Below, piece by piece: positions 15,770-23,820 of a DNA stretch of 57,437 bases. This stretch comes from an uncultured Oscillospiraceae bacterium (GTDB lineage: Bacteria; Bacillota; Clostridia; Oscillospirales; Acutalibacteraceae): contig CAUGOD010000018.1 in the NCBI GenBank assembly GCA_959601025.1, forward strand, positions 1 to 57,437, written 5' to 3'. Position numbers and translations under genes: made by a program. The stretch's first letter is position 1, and every line of letters begins with the position of its first letter. The notes beneath the pieces were generated by a model that worked only from the letters and a program-made list of their open reading frames with translations, searched no databases and had not been told where the DNA came from.

Positions 15770-16405
15770 TTATCCAGTTATCTCGGTTCCGCCCCATTCG
15801 ACCACGGTGAAGCCGACCCTTTCGAAGCCTTCCAGCGCCGGCTCTTCGATCTCTACCGGCTCCTTCAGCGCCTTGTACGCCATGAACACACGAAGGATGC
15901 TGTCCGGCTCCGGGGTAATGTGGAGGACGGCGCTCTCGGTATACGCGTCGGTCTGGAAGGTGATGAGATTGTAGGGGCTTTCCTGCATCCGGGGAAGCCA
16001 GAAGGTGATGAATTCGTTATACTCCCGCGGCTCCAGCCCCAAAAAGGCCAGCTTTTCCTGAAGGAAGGCGGCGACGTCCTCCCCTCGGACGACAAAGCCC
16101 TTCGACAGGTCGTAAGCGGTATCTGAAACGCCTTCCCAGAACAGATAGGAATATTCCCGGCCGGCCGTCGGATCGGTCAGCGTGCCGTCCGGCTCCGCGA
16201 CCACCGTCCACCCATCCCGATAGGCGGGATAGGTGCAGGTCAGTTCGCCCTTATACTCCAGCGTCACGTTTACCGTGGTTGTTTCCTCCGGGTAGAGATA
16301 GATAACGGGCTTGAGGGCAACCAACTGGTCGTCGTCCCGGACACATCCCGTCATAGTGAACAGCAGGAACAGCAGCAGGACGCCAAACGCGGAAAATCGT
16401 TTCAT
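15770..16405 (-). CDS. Lipoprotein with KPVIYLYP domain
   Basis: A 211-aa predicted lipoprotein: signal LLLFLLFTMTGC with lipobox TMTGC (lipidated Cys21). After a short linker comes KPVIYLYPEETTTVNVTLEY, then TYPAYRDGWTVVAEPDGTL and SYLFWEG. This domain recurs in uncharacterised exported proteins of bacteria and some eukaryotes, often with the same KPVIYLYP start; no activity is known to me. Ribosome site GAGGGAG lies 4-5 nt upstream of the ATG. It lies 50 nt downstream of the small paralogue gene 16456-16716 on the same strand, in the sigma/VWA operon. Confidence 0.75.
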   Translation of the reverse strand: MKRFSAFGVLLLFLLFTMTGCVRDDDQLVALKPVIYLYPEETTTVNVTLEYKGELTCTYPAYRDGWTVVAEPDGTLTDPTAGREYSYLFWEGVSDTAYDLSKGFVVRGEDVAAFLQEKLAFLGLEPREYNEFITFWLPRMQESPYNLITFQTDAYTESAVLHITPEPDSILRVFMAYKALKEPVEIEEPALEGFERVGFTVVEWGGTEITG

Positions 16406-16455
16406 AATGCTCCCTCAATTTCTCTTAAAAAGTGGAAATATGGGAGACGGCACTG

Positions 16456-16716
16456 TCAATGCCGCAGCTCCCACAGCTCGTCGATGGACCTCCAGTTGTC
16501 GGGGAACCAGTAGACGCAGGTGTTCTCATACCGGTCGGATTCATCCGTCCCCGGCTGTTCCGTCAGGCGCTTCCAGTGGACAATCCGGTAAGTTACCGCG
16601 AAATAGTCCCTCGTCCCTCCGTCCTTCAGCACCCCGGCCGGGAACGGCACGAACAGCAGTGCGAACAGGATGGCCGCCGTCACGAACGGCCATATCTTTC
16701 GTTTTTTTGTCTGCAT
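16456..16716 (-). CDS. Small membrane protein, tandem paralogue 2
   Basis: An 86-aa protein with one N-terminal TM helix (WPFVTAAILFALLFVPFPAG) and an exported tail: KDGGTRDYFAVTYRIVHWKR, then CVYWFPDNWRSIDELWELRH. It is clearly paralogous to the gene 25 nt upstream (16742-16996). The pair share the DGG-RDY-A--YR-VHWKR core and the CVYWFPDNW-SIDELWELRH end. ATG at 16716 is chosen because AAGGGG lies about 9 nt upstream. Function is unknown; the conserved aromatic tail suggests an interaction surface outside the membrane. Confidence 0.75.
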   Translation of the reverse strand: MQTKKRKIWPFVTAAILFALLFVPFPAGVLKDGGTRDYFAVTYRIVHWKRLTEQPGTDESDRYENTCVYWFPDNWRSIDELWELRH

Positions 16717-16741
16717 TTTGCCTGCCCCTTCCCGTGCTTCA

Positions 16742-16996
16742 TCAATGCCGCAGCTCCCACAGCTCGTCGATGGACTTCCAGTTGTCGGGAAACCAGTAGA
16801 CGCAGGTGCTTTCATAGATGTCGGTCTTCGTTTCCGTTGTTTCCGGCATAATGCGTTTCCAGTGAACAACGCGGTAGAATGCCGCGCGGTAATCCCGGGA
16901 GCCGCCGTCGTTCATGGTCCCCGCCGGAACCGGCACGAACAGCAGCGCGATCAAAGCGGCCGCCACTACGAACGGCCTTACTCTCCGCCTTTTCAT
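16742..16996 (-). CDS. Small membrane protein, tandem paralogue 1
   Basis: An 84-aa protein: basic N-terminus MKRRRVRP, a single TM helix (FVVAAALIALLFVPVPAG), then the same exported core and aromatic C-terminus as the next gene (CVYWFPDNWKSIDELWELRH). It starts 21 nt after the VWA gene and ends 25 nt before its paralogue. The duplicated 3' ends are also near-identical at DNA level, including the CAGCTCCCACAGCTCGTCGA stretch on the plus strand, so this is a recent tandem duplication or one still being homogenised. Function unknown. Confidence 0.76.
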   Translation of the reverse strand: MKRRRVRPFVVAAALIALLFVPVPAGTMNDGGSRDYRAAFYRVVHWKRIMPETTETKTDIYESTCVYWFPDNWKSIDELWELRH

Positions 16997-17017
16997 TCTC
17001 CCCGTCTCCTTCCCGGC

Positions 17018-18541
17018 CTAACCAATCAGCCGCTGATACTTTTTCAGCAGGGAAATATATTCCTGCCGGTATCCGCCGGGATCCCGGCCGAGGTTTTCCT
17101 GTGCGAGGGAAAGAACCGTGCCAAGGGTTGCATCCCCGGTGTATTCCGAGCCGCGGAGCAGGTGGCCGAAGGCCGCGACCGAGCAGGCGAAGCCGAAATC
17201 GGTGCTGGAGGGGCTGTCCGACCCGACGTCCAGTTCCGCTTTGGTGAAGAGCCGGCTTTCGCTTTCTCCCGGATTCTTGTACCGTATCCGCACTTCAAAG
17301 GGAGCAGCTTCGGCGTTGCTCCGACCGGAGACCGGCTCGATCTCGAACAGCACGACCACGTCAGCGCCTGCGCCGATCTCGCCCGCGTCCTTCTGGTCGT
17401 CGTCGAAATCCTCGTTGCTCAGCATCCGGTTCTCATACCCGATCAGGCGGTAGCTCCTCACCACGTCGGGGTTGAACTCGATCTGCGCCTTCACATCGTC
17501 CGCCACGGTGAAGAGATTGCCCCCCAGTTCCTCTACCAGCACCTTTTTCGCGGTCTGGGCCGTGTCGATGTAGGAATAGTTTCCGTTTCCGTTTTTGGAC
17601 AGGGTCTCCATGATGTCGTCCCGGATGTTGCCGGCGCCGAAGCCGAGGATGCTCAGGTAAACCCCGCCGTCTTTCTTCTCACGGATCAGCTCGGCCAGCG
17701 CATCGGTATTCGAGAGGCCGACGTTGAAATCGCCGTCGGTGGCCAGAATGACCCGGTTGTTGCCGTTTTCCTTGAAGTTCTTCTCCGCCAGCGCGTAGGC
17801 GGTCCGGATGCCGTCCGCCCCGGCGGTGGAGCCCGCCGCCGTCAGGTTGTAGATCGCGTCGAGGATTTTCGTCTTGTCGTTCCCGCTGACACTGTCCAGC
17901 ACCACCTCCGAGCTGCCCGCATAGGTAACGATGGATACCTTGTCGTTTTCGGTCAGCGTTTCTACCAGCAGGCTGAACGCGGTTTTGAGCAGGGGCAGCT
18001 TGTCGTAGGAATCCATCGAGCCGGAGGTGTCGATCAGGAAGGTGAGATTGCAGGGCGGCAGCTCGCTTTTATCCACGTCCGGCGTCTTCACCCGGACAAA
18101 CGCGATCTGTTTCTCCGCGTGGAAAGGGGAGGGACCGACCTCGGTATAGACGGCGAAGGGGGCGCTGCTGTTCTCCAGCGGCTGCTCATACCGGAAATAA
18201 TTCAGCAGTTCCTCGGTGCGCACCGCGTCCTTCGGCGGCAGGTTGCCGCCGTCAATATACCGGGACACGTTGGAATAGGCGGCGGTATCCACCTTCAGGG
18301 AAAAGGTGACGGTGGATTCCTCGGCCGCCGCCTGCTCGGGGTTTTCCTCAATGGGGAGATAGGACTCGCCTTTCATCCCGTCGGCGTTTTGGTCGTAGTA
18401 ATACTTGGATCCTGCTTCAAGAGCGTTCATGCTCATACTCCCCTTTGCCGAACAGCCGCCGAGCAGCAGCGCCCCGGCGAGCGTGAACGCCAACAGAGCC
18501 GTTCCCGTTTTTTTATTTCGTATTTTCCATTGCCGCGTCAT
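17018..18541 (-). CDS. VWA-domain lipoprotein (YfbK-like)
   Basis: A 507-aa predicted lipoprotein: lipobox LLLGGC (Cys30), a linker, then a YfbK/DUF3520-type architecture. The N-terminal domain contains VDTAAYSNVSRYIDGGNLPPKDAVRTEELLNYF (about 84-116). A central VWA domain carries a complete MIDAS site: FLIDTSGSM (about 168-176), the Thr of TAAGSTAGADG, and ATDGDFNVG. A C-terminal domain (about 330-507) ends in KKYQRLIG. Such proteins bind Mg2+ and a protein partner outside the membrane, and are often encoded beside ECF sigma and anti-sigma genes, as here. It starts 102 nt downstream of the anti-sigma candidate. Confidence 0.87.
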   Translation of the reverse strand: MTRQWKIRNKKTGTALLAFTLAGALLLGGCSAKGSMSMNALEAGSKYYYDQNADGMKGESYLPIEENPEQAAAEESTVTFSLKVDTAAYSNVSRYIDGGNLPPKDAVRTEELLNYFRYEQPLENSSAPFAVYTEVGPSPFHAEKQIAFVRVKTPDVDKSELPPCNLTFLIDTSGSMDSYDKLPLLKTAFSLLVETLTENDKVSIVTYAGSSEVVLDSVSGNDKTKILDAIYNLTAAGSTAGADGIRTAYALAEKNFKENGNNRVILATDGDFNVGLSNTDALAELIREKKDGGVYLSILGFGAGNIRDDIMETLSKNGNGNYSYIDTAQTAKKVLVEELGGNLFTVADDVKAQIEFNPDVVRSYRLIGYENRMLSNEDFDDDQKDAGEIGAGADVVVLFEIEPVSGRSNAEAAPFEVRIRYKNPGESESRLFTKAELDVGSDSPSSTDFGFACSVAAFGHLLRGSEYTGDATLGTVLSLAQENLGRDPGGYRQEYISLLKKYQRLIG

Positions 18542-18643
18542 AGTCGACCCATCCTTTCTCCGCTGTTTCTTTCCGTTCGGTATAGCCTTTCATAAACAGA
18601 AACCGCCGGGTACGGAAAAACATTACAGCCGGCCGAAAAAAAT

Positions 18644-19291
18644 TTACAGAATCTGCTTGCCGAGGCTCAGCAGGGTGTCCAGCTCATACCGGCAGGTCAG
18701 AGTATAGACCACCCCGTCCTTTCGGAAGGTAAGCAGCTGGTAGTCCGGGGTTGCCCGTGCGTAGGCGGCGGAGCCGTTCACCCACAGCTCCGTCAGCCTT
18801 TCGCCCGGCTCAAAATCGGCCTTTTCCAGCGTCATCACCACGTTATCCTCGTACAGGTCCGAGAGGTAATAGATGCTTTGGCCGTTGTCCTGCTTTGTGC
18901 GGGCGACCGACAGGTTTTCCGGCAGGGAGAAGGCGAGCGGGATGAGCTCTCCAGGCTCCTCCTGGCTGGGCGCGCCGGATGCGGCGCCGGGGGAGCGGTC
19001 GTTTTTTAGGAGGGGGGGAACTGTCAGCAGCATGAGCAGGCAGGCCGCCGCCGAGGCGAGGCCCAGCAGGACCCGTCCGGCGTTCCTTCCCCGGATCAGA
19101 CGGTGGATTTTCCGGTCGAGGGCGGGCGTGAAGGGCTGCCGGTCCCCCATTGCATCCAGCTCCTGCCGGAGAAGTCGCCCTTCTTCCTCCGCGTACCGGC
19201 CCGCCAGCTCCCGGAACAGCGTCTCTGCGGAGGACAGCTCTGCGGAGGGCAGCTCCGAAGCGTTCCGTTTATTATCCGATGGGCTTTTCAA
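18644..19291 (-). CDS. Membrane-anchored anti-sigma factor candidate
   Basis: A 215-aa protein: a cytoplasmic N-terminal helical region (about 1-75), a single TM helix (about 74-97, VLLGLASAAACLLMLLTVPPLL), and an extracytoplasmic domain (about 98-215) rich in short strands (IYYLSDLYEDNVVMTLEKADF, YARATPDYQLLTFRKDGVVYTLT). It begins inside the end of the ECF sigma gene (20-nt overlap). TTG start at 19291 is supported by AGGAGGG 8 nt upstream. No zinc-binding HxxxCxxC motif is seen. The anti-sigma role is inferred from topology and tight coupling. Confidence 0.72.
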   Translation of the reverse strand: MKSPSDNKRNASELPSAELSSAETLFRELAGRYAEEEGRLLRQELDAMGDRQPFTPALDRKIHRLIRGRNAGRVLLGLASAAACLLMLLTVPPLLKNDRSPGAASGAPSQEEPGELIPLAFSLPENLSVARTKQDNGQSIYYLSDLYEDNVVMTLEKADFEPGERLTELWVNGSAAYARATPDYQLLTFRKDGVVYTLTCRYELDTLLSLGKQIL

Positions 19292-19823
19292 CGGCGTATC
19301 CCTCCTTTACCAGAATATCCGCCAGCTTTTTCCGGGCCCGGTGCAGGCGGACCGTGACGTTGTTTTCACTGATGCCGAGTAAACCGGCGATCTGCCGGTG
19401 GGACAGGTCGTGGGCGTATTTCAGCAGGAAGACGCTGCGCAGTTCCTCACTCATCCCGTTCAGCAGCGCATAGATTCGTTCGGAGGAAAGCTCGGACAGC
19501 ACATGCTGCTCCAGGTCGAAGGGATCCGCCCGCTCTTCGTCCGGCAGCTCCGCGGGCTGCCGGTTTTCCCGGGACAGCAAGGTCAGCGCGGCGTTGCGCA
19601 CGACGGTCATCACAAACGCCAGGCTCCGGTTGGAGGTCGGATCGTCCAGCTTATGCATGTTCCGGTAAATGCGGATGAACGCCTCGCTGACGGCGTCCTC
19701 CGCCAGCATCCGGTCGTGCAAAATAGCGTAGGCCTTTTGCAGCATCAGGCCTTTATACCGGGTATAGATATACTCGAACGCATCCTTCTCCTCGGCGGAG
19801 GAAAAAGCGAGCAGTAATATCAC
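19272..19823 (-). CDS. ECF-type RNA polymerase sigma factor
   Basis: A 183-aa sigma-70 family ECF factor. Region 2 is at about residues 12-80 (DAFEYIYTRYKGLMLQKAYAILHD, AEDAVSEAFIRIYRNMHKLD, SLAFVMTVVRNAALTLL). Region 4 is at about 115-175 (LNGMSEELRSVFLLKYAHDLSHRQIAGLLGISENNVTVRLHRARKKL). GTG start at 19823 has AGGGGG 6 nt upstream. It is the first gene of the minus-strand set that runs to 14780. It likely directs transcription of its own operon in response to an envelope signal (family knowledge plus inference). Confidence 0.9.
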   Translation of the reverse strand: MILLLAFSSAEEKDAFEYIYTRYKGLMLQKAYAILHDRMLAEDAVSEAFIRIYRNMHKLDDPTSNRSLAFVMTVVRNAALTLLSRENRQPAELPDEERADPFDLEQHVLSELSSERIYALLNGMSEELRSVFLLKYAHDLSHRQIAGLLGISENNVTVRLHRARKKLADILVKEGYAVEKPIG

Positions 19824-20093
19824 CCCGTCACCCCCTGTACTCCTCTATGGTGTAATAACCCCGCGCGGGAGGATTTCCTTACAACGTCTACACCGTCCGC
19901 CGAAGAATTTTCAATCCGGCGCGGACGGACGGTCCGAAACCGGAAAAAGCCGAAAATGGCTCCGGCGCTTCGGTCTTTCTTCCAAAAGTGAAAACCGTCT
20001 AGCCTGTTCATTGTAGCATGTTTTTCGGAAAGAGCAAACAGGAAAGCGGCGGACGCTATAACGGGAGAGACCGGGCAGCCGCACCCACGGCCC

Positions 20094-20122
20094 TTGTCTT
20101 TCCGGTGAAAACGCGATACAAT
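20094..20122 (+). promoter_or_regulatory. Sigma-A promoter of the GNAT gene at 20276
   Basis: TTGTCT (20094-20099), 17-nt spacer, TACAAT (20117-20122). It gives a leader of about 145 nt. The rest of the 450-nt gap 19824-20275 shows no gene or clear structure. Confidence 0.6.
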
Positions 20123-20275
20123 GGAGCTGCTGCAATGCAACGCCCCTAGAATAACCGCTTGCGGCCGCGGCTCATAGGCTTGTGGCCTGTGTTCTGCGTC
20201 CTGCCGGCGCGGAACCGTGCTTTTTCTACGCTTAAGCGCTTGCCTGAGCAGATTCTTTACAGGAGATGTTGAAAT

Positions 20276-20707
20276 ATGACCTATCGGGAACAATGGCTGG
20301 ACGGCGGAGAGGAGCTTGCCGAGGCGTTCGCCATCCGCATTGAGGTCTTTTGCGACGAGCAGGGCTATTCGCCGGAAATGGAGCTGGACGAACAGGACAA
20401 AACCTCCCGGCACCTTCTCCTGTGGGATGGGAAGACGGCGGTCGCAACCGGCCGGCTCTACTGGAAGGATAAGGAGACCATTGGCCTCGGCCGCATCGCC
20501 GTGCGGAAGCCGTGGCGGGGAAAAGGCGTGGGGGCGCTGGCGGTCGCGGCGCTGGCGGCGGAGGCGAAGGCGATGGGCGCCCGCCGGGCCGAGCTGGACG
20601 CCCAGTGCCGTGCGGTCGGTTTTTATGAAAAGGCCGGGTTCACCGTCTGCGGGGAAGAGCATATGGACGGCCATGTGCCCCATAAGCTGATGCAAAAAAA
20701 TCTATAA
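20276..20707 (+). CDS. GNAT family N-acetyltransferase (ElaA/YjcF-like)
   Basis: A 143-aa GNAT protein. It begins with IRIEVFCDEQGYSPEMELDEQDKTSRHLLL, which matches the ElaA/YjcF subfamily start (RxxVFvvEQg...e.De.D). The acetyl-CoA loop is VRKPWRGKGVGALAVAALAAEA (about 76-97), followed by AELDAQCRAVGFYEKAGFTVCGEEHMDGHVPHKLMQ. The AQxxAxxFYxxxGF and H-x-MxxxL endings fit that subfamily. AGGAG lies 10 nt before the ATG. Substrate unknown. It is followed 24 nt later by the ncRNA promoter. Confidence 0.88.
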   Translation: MTYREQWLDGGEELAEAFAIRIEVFCDEQGYSPEMELDEQDKTSRHLLLWDGKTAVATGRLYWKDKETIGLGRIAVRKPWRGKGVGALAVAALAAEAKAMGARRAELDAQCRAVGFYEKAGFTVCGEEHMDGHVPHKLMQKNL

Positions 20708-20730
20708 TTCGGGAAAATTGCCATTTGTTC

Positions 20731-20759
20731 TTGACAAGGTATACAAAAAGGTGTAAAGT
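20731..20759 (+). promoter_or_regulatory. Sigma-A promoter of candidate ncRNA
   Basis: TTGACA (20731-20736), 17-nt spacer, TAAAGT (20754-20759). Predicted start is about 20766. Confidence 0.78.
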
Positions 20760-20763
20760 ATTT

Positions 20764-20965
20764 CCATCGCCCTTGGCGGCAGGCTTGTCCGCGGGGCCAA
20801 TTATCAGGAAAGGGGAGCTTGTACGGTGATCAGGACGAATCATGGGGGCCTTGACAACTGAACATTCGTCGTAAAGACAACCCAAAGCCTGCAAATTCCG
20901 GAGGGGCCGCGTCGCCCCGTCCGTCATAGAGTTGTGGAGCCGTGGCTGTTTGTCACGGCTTTTTT
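20764..20965 (+). ncRNA. Candidate structured noncoding RNA upstream of rnpB
   Basis: About 200 nt, bounded by a good promoter and a terminator (stem AGCCGTG/CACGGCT, then TTTTTT). No ORF with a ribosome site is present. Perfect complementary arms are seen at GCAGGCTT (20779-20786) with AAGCCTGC (20885-20892), GACGAAT (20834-20840) with ATTCGTC (20864-20870), and GGGGC (20903-20907) with GCCCC (20914-20918); a weaker TCCAT/GTGGA pair could close the ends. Size and setting would fit 6S RNA or a Clostridia-specific structured RNA such as the raiA class, but I could not match either consensus from memory. It is not SRP RNA or tmRNA: neither the GGAAG tetraloop region nor a tag ORF is seen. Confidence 0.72.
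20939..20965 (+). terminator. Intrinsic terminator of candidate ncRNA
   Basis: AGCCGTG (starts 20938) pairs with CACGGCT, followed by TTTTTTG. Short loop GCTGTTTGT. Confidence 0.85.
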
Positions 20966-21103
20966 GCACCCTTTTTTTGAACGATTGGTCATGAGGAGGA
21001 TGGAAAAGGGAAGAAAATACGGCGCGAAAAATCGAATAACGGCTCCCGCGTTTCAGCGCGGCGCGGCGGGCCGGCGCTCTGTATCCAAAGCAGACCGCGG
21101 CGG

Positions 21104-21132
21104 TTGACAAAACCCACCCGATGCTTTAGTAT
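21104..21132 (+). promoter_or_regulatory. Sigma-A promoter of rnpB
   Basis: TTGACA (21104-21109), 17-nt spacer, TAGTAT (21127-21132), 8 nt before the RNA 5' end. Confidence 0.85.
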
Positions 21133-21140
21133 AGACAATG

Positions 21141-21493
21141 TTGAGCGGGCTGAGCAGCCGCGTGCCTGCCGCGGGGATTTTGTTCTCCGCGGGGCATGAG
21201 GAAAGTCCGAGCACCACAGGGCAGGATAACGGCTAACGGCCGCCGGGGGTGACCCTAGGGAAAGTGCAACAGAGATATACCGCCGCGGCAACGCGGTAAG
21301 GGTGGAAAGGCGAGGTAAGAGCTCACCGGCGCATGGGAGACCATGCGGCCCTGCAAACCCTATCCGGTGCAACGCCGACTGAAGCAATCCATCGGCCCGA
21401 TGGGCTTCGACGGGCGGCTGGAGCCGTATGGCAACATACGGTCGAGATAGATGGCTGTTCACGACAGAACTCGGCTTACAGGCCCGCTCATCC
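21141..21493 (+). ncRNA. rnpB: RNase P RNA, type A
   Basis: The catalytic RNA of RNase P, which matures tRNA 5' ends. Seen in order: 5' strand GAGCGGGC (21143-21150) pairing with GCCCGCTC (21482-21489) as P1; GAGGAAAGTCCGAGCACC (CR-I region); the ACAGGGCAGGATAACGG stretch; GGGAAAGTGCAACAGAGAT; AGGGTGGAAAGGCGAGGTAA and GAGCTCACCGG of the type A core; and AGATAGATGGCTGTTCACGA with ACAGAACTCGGCTTACAGGC at the 3' end. Length about 350 nt is normal. Clostridia commonly have type A, unlike Bacillus type B. A weak GCGC hairpin with a T5 run near 21543-21565 may terminate it. Confidence 0.96.
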
Positions 21494-21680
21494 TTTTACT
21501 GAAACAGGACGCTTCCGGGGGAGGAGACGTCGCAGGGGAAAGGCGCTGATCCGCGCGCTTTTTCCGGCGGCATCCGTGACCGGGGCGTCCTTTTGTCGTC
21601 CGGCGGGCAGGGCGGGTACCGGTTGTCTAACAGGTAAGCGGAAGAAAAGCGGTGACGCCCCCAAGAAGGAGGAATACCGT

Positions 21681-22661
21681 ATGAACGACAGCATACAGAC
21701 GGCGGACCGGGGGGAAATGAAAACAGGAGAGCACCCGTGGTTGGATATTCCGTCCGCCAGGCAGTGGCTTTCCGTGGAGCCTATCCGGAAGGGCTGGTCG
21801 GACGACCGGAAATACCGCGTCATCACCGCGGGGGGCGAGACGCTGCTGCTTCGCCTGTCCGACGGATCAAAGGAAGCGGCTAAACGCCGGGAATTTGCCG
21901 TTATGCGCCGTGCGGCGGAAACCGGGATTGCCATGTCCCATCCGCTGGAATGCGGCCTGTGCGGCGGGGGAGCGTGGGTATACATCCTTTTGACCTGGAT
22001 GGAAGGAGAGGACGCCGAGAGAGTCCTCCCCGGCCTGGGCAGGAAAGAGCAATGGGATTTCGGCGTCCAGGCCGGCCGAATGCTCGCCGCGCTGCACACC
22101 GTTTCTGTTGCGGAGGATTTCCCGGCCGCGCTGCCGGACTGGCGGGAGGAACAGGCGGCCAAACGCTGTTGGTGGCGGGAGCGGTATGAAGCGTGCGGGG
22201 TTCGTGTCCCGCATGACCGGGAGATGTCCGCTTTTCTGGACGAGCGGGAACCCGCTCTGTCGGGGGTGGAACGCGTTTTCTGCCACGGGGATTACCATGT
22301 CGGGAACCTCGTGATCTCTTTGGAGGGAAGGCTGGCGGTGATCGACTTCAACCGTTGGAAATATGCCGACCCCTACCGGGACTTTAACCGGATGGCCTTC
22401 TTCTCCCGCGAGGTGAGCGTTCCCTTCGCCTGTGGACAGATCGCCGGCTATTTCGGGCCGTCCGGACCGCCTCCCGGCTTTTTTGACCGGATGGCGTATT
22501 ATGTCGCCCATGACGCGCTGTATGGAATCGTATGGTCCCTGTCCTTCGGCGAGGAGGAGGTACGGGGCTGCCTGCGGCGGGCCGCAATGGTTTTTGACGA
22601 TTACGACGGCTTTTCCGCCGTGATTCCCCGCTGGTATCGGGATTATCGACCTTTATTATAA
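21681..22661 (+). CDS. Aminoglycoside phosphotransferase/choline-kinase-fold kinase
   Basis: A 326-aa protein-kinase-like small-molecule kinase (APH family). Seen: GETLLLRLSDGSKEAAKRREFAVMRRAAETGI (ATP-lysine region, about 53-84), ILLTWMEGEDAE (hinge), the catalytic loop FCHGDYHVGNLVI (catalytic Asp about 203) and VIDFNRWKYADPYRDF (metal-binding Asp about 220). ATG at 21681 has AGGAGG 8 nt upstream; the frame remains open back into rnpB but that part is RNA gene. Substrate could be an amino-sugar, choline or another alcohol; antibiotic resistance is not implied. Monocistronic or followed by the oxidoreductase 47 nt later. Confidence 0.87.
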   Translation: MNDSIQTADRGEMKTGEHPWLDIPSARQWLSVEPIRKGWSDDRKYRVITAGGETLLLRLSDGSKEAAKRREFAVMRRAAETGIAMSHPLECGLCGGGAWVYILLTWMEGEDAERVLPGLGRKEQWDFGVQAGRMLAALHTVSVAEDFPAALPDWREEQAAKRCWWRERYEACGVRVPHDREMSAFLDEREPALSGVERVFCHGDYHVGNLVISLEGRLAVIDFNRWKYADPYRDFNRMAFFSREVSVPFACGQIAGYFGPSGPPPGFFDRMAYYVAHDALYGIVWSLSFGEEEVRGCLRRAAMVFDDYDGFSAVIPRWYRDYRPLL

Positions 22662-22708
22662 AAAAGAAAAAGTGTATTTTGAATCGTATACTATAGAAAA
22701 AGGATGGG

Positions 22709-23728
22709 ATGGACGTGACAGGAAAGACAAAGGAAGCGGTGGTCCGGTGGGGGATCATCGGCTGCGGCGGCATCGCCCGCCGGATGGCGGCAGTCATCCG
22801 GCAAACAGGCGGAGGAAGGCTGGAGGCGGTCGCTTCCCGGGACGGCGAGCGGGCGCGGGCCTTTGCCGCGGATTTTGGCGCGCCGAAGGCGTATGAAGGC
22901 TACGACGCGCTGCTGGCCGACCGGGACGTGGATGCGGTGTACGTCGCCACGATCCACCCGGCGCACGCCGCGGTGGTGCGGGACTGCCTGCTGGCGGGGA
23001 AGCCGGTGCTTTGCGAAAAGCCGCTGACCATGACGGCGGCGGAGGCGGCGGCGCTGTTCCAGCTGGCGGAGGAGAAAGGCCTGCTTCTGATGGAAGCGAT
23101 GTGGAGCCGTTATCTTCCCGCCTGCCGGGAAGCGAAGGCGCTGGCGGAAAGCGGCGGCCTGGGCGAGCTGCGCGGTGCCTCTATCGATTTCAGCAGCTAT
23201 TTTCCCTATGATCCGGCCCACCGGATTTACGATCCGGCGAAAGGCGGAGGCGCGCTGCTGGATATCGGGGTCTACGCCATTCATATGGCCTTTTCGATTT
23301 TCGGGCCGGATTATATTTCCACCCGGGTTTCCGGCCGGCTGGCGCCGACCGGGGTGGACGAATTCGCCGTCCTGACGTTGGAGTATCCGGAGGAACGGAC
23401 GGTGGTTCTGACCGTCGGGAGCGACCGGATGGGGACGATGTCCGCCGTACTGAACGGACGGGACGGCTGGCTGGAGCTGCCGTATTTTTTCCAGGCGACG
23501 GAATTTACCGCCCATATCGTCGGCCGGCCGGACGAGACGCGGCGGTTTGCGGAGATCGACGGCTTCACCTACGAGGTGGAGGAATTTCATCGTCTGCTCT
23601 GCCGAGGCGAAATCGAAAGCGCCGTTGTCCCTCACCGGGATACAATCGCGGCGCTGCGGCTGATCGGATGGGCGATGGACGAACTGAAAAAAGACGGGAT
23701 TCGGAAGGAGACGGGGCCGCAATGTTGA
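22709..23728 (+). CDS. Gfo/Idh/MocA family oxidoreductase
   Basis: A 339-aa NAD(P)-dependent sugar or cyclitol dehydrogenase. The Rossmann domain is at 12-130 with WGIIGCGGIARRMA (GxGxxA) and the catalytic-lysine motif LCEKPLTM (about 100-107). The C-terminal domain includes LMEAMWSRYLPACREAK, GGGALLDIGVYAIHMA and the final GLRL-like IAALRLIGWAMDELKK. The MEAMWSRY motif places it with the trans-1,2-dihydrobenzene-1,2-diol dehydrogenase-like branch of the family. AAAGGA lies 4 nt before the ATG; start is slightly uncertain, with GTG at 22715 possible. Substrate unknown. Downstream genes are ABC exporters of unclear relation. Confidence 0.88.
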   Translation: MDVTGKTKEAVVRWGIIGCGGIARRMAAVIRQTGGGRLEAVASRDGERARAFAADFGAPKAYEGYDALLADRDVDAVYVATIHPAHAAVVRDCLLAGKPVLCEKPLTMTAAEAAALFQLAEEKGLLLMEAMWSRYLPACREAKALAESGGLGELRGASIDFSSYFPYDPAHRIYDPAKGGGALLDIGVYAIHMAFSIFGPDYISTRVSGRLAPTGVDEFAVLTLEYPEERTVVLTVGSDRMGTMSAVLNGRDGWLELPYFFQATEFTAHIVGRPDETRRFAEIDGFTYEVEEFHRLLCRGEIESAVVPHRDTIAALRLIGWAMDELKKDGIRKETGPQC

Positions 23729-23820
23729 ACGGCGAAGGGACCTTTCCGGGATAACCCCCTGCCGGGCGCGACCCTCCTTATCCGACGGCCGCCCGAAACA
23801 GGAAAGGACAGGGATTTTGA

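Noticed and set aside
16670..18595. Plus-strand 641-codon frame opposite the VWA operon
   Set aside because: Antisense shadow; no domains, and the minus-strand genes have ribosome sites and recognisable families.
20640..21110. Minus-strand ORF across the ncRNA and the rnpB promoter
   Set aside because: No ribosome site or family; it covers two good plus-strand promoters and a terminator.
21333..21680. N-terminal extension of the kinase at 21681
   Set aside because: It lies within rnpB and its tail; AGGAGG marks the ATG at 21681.
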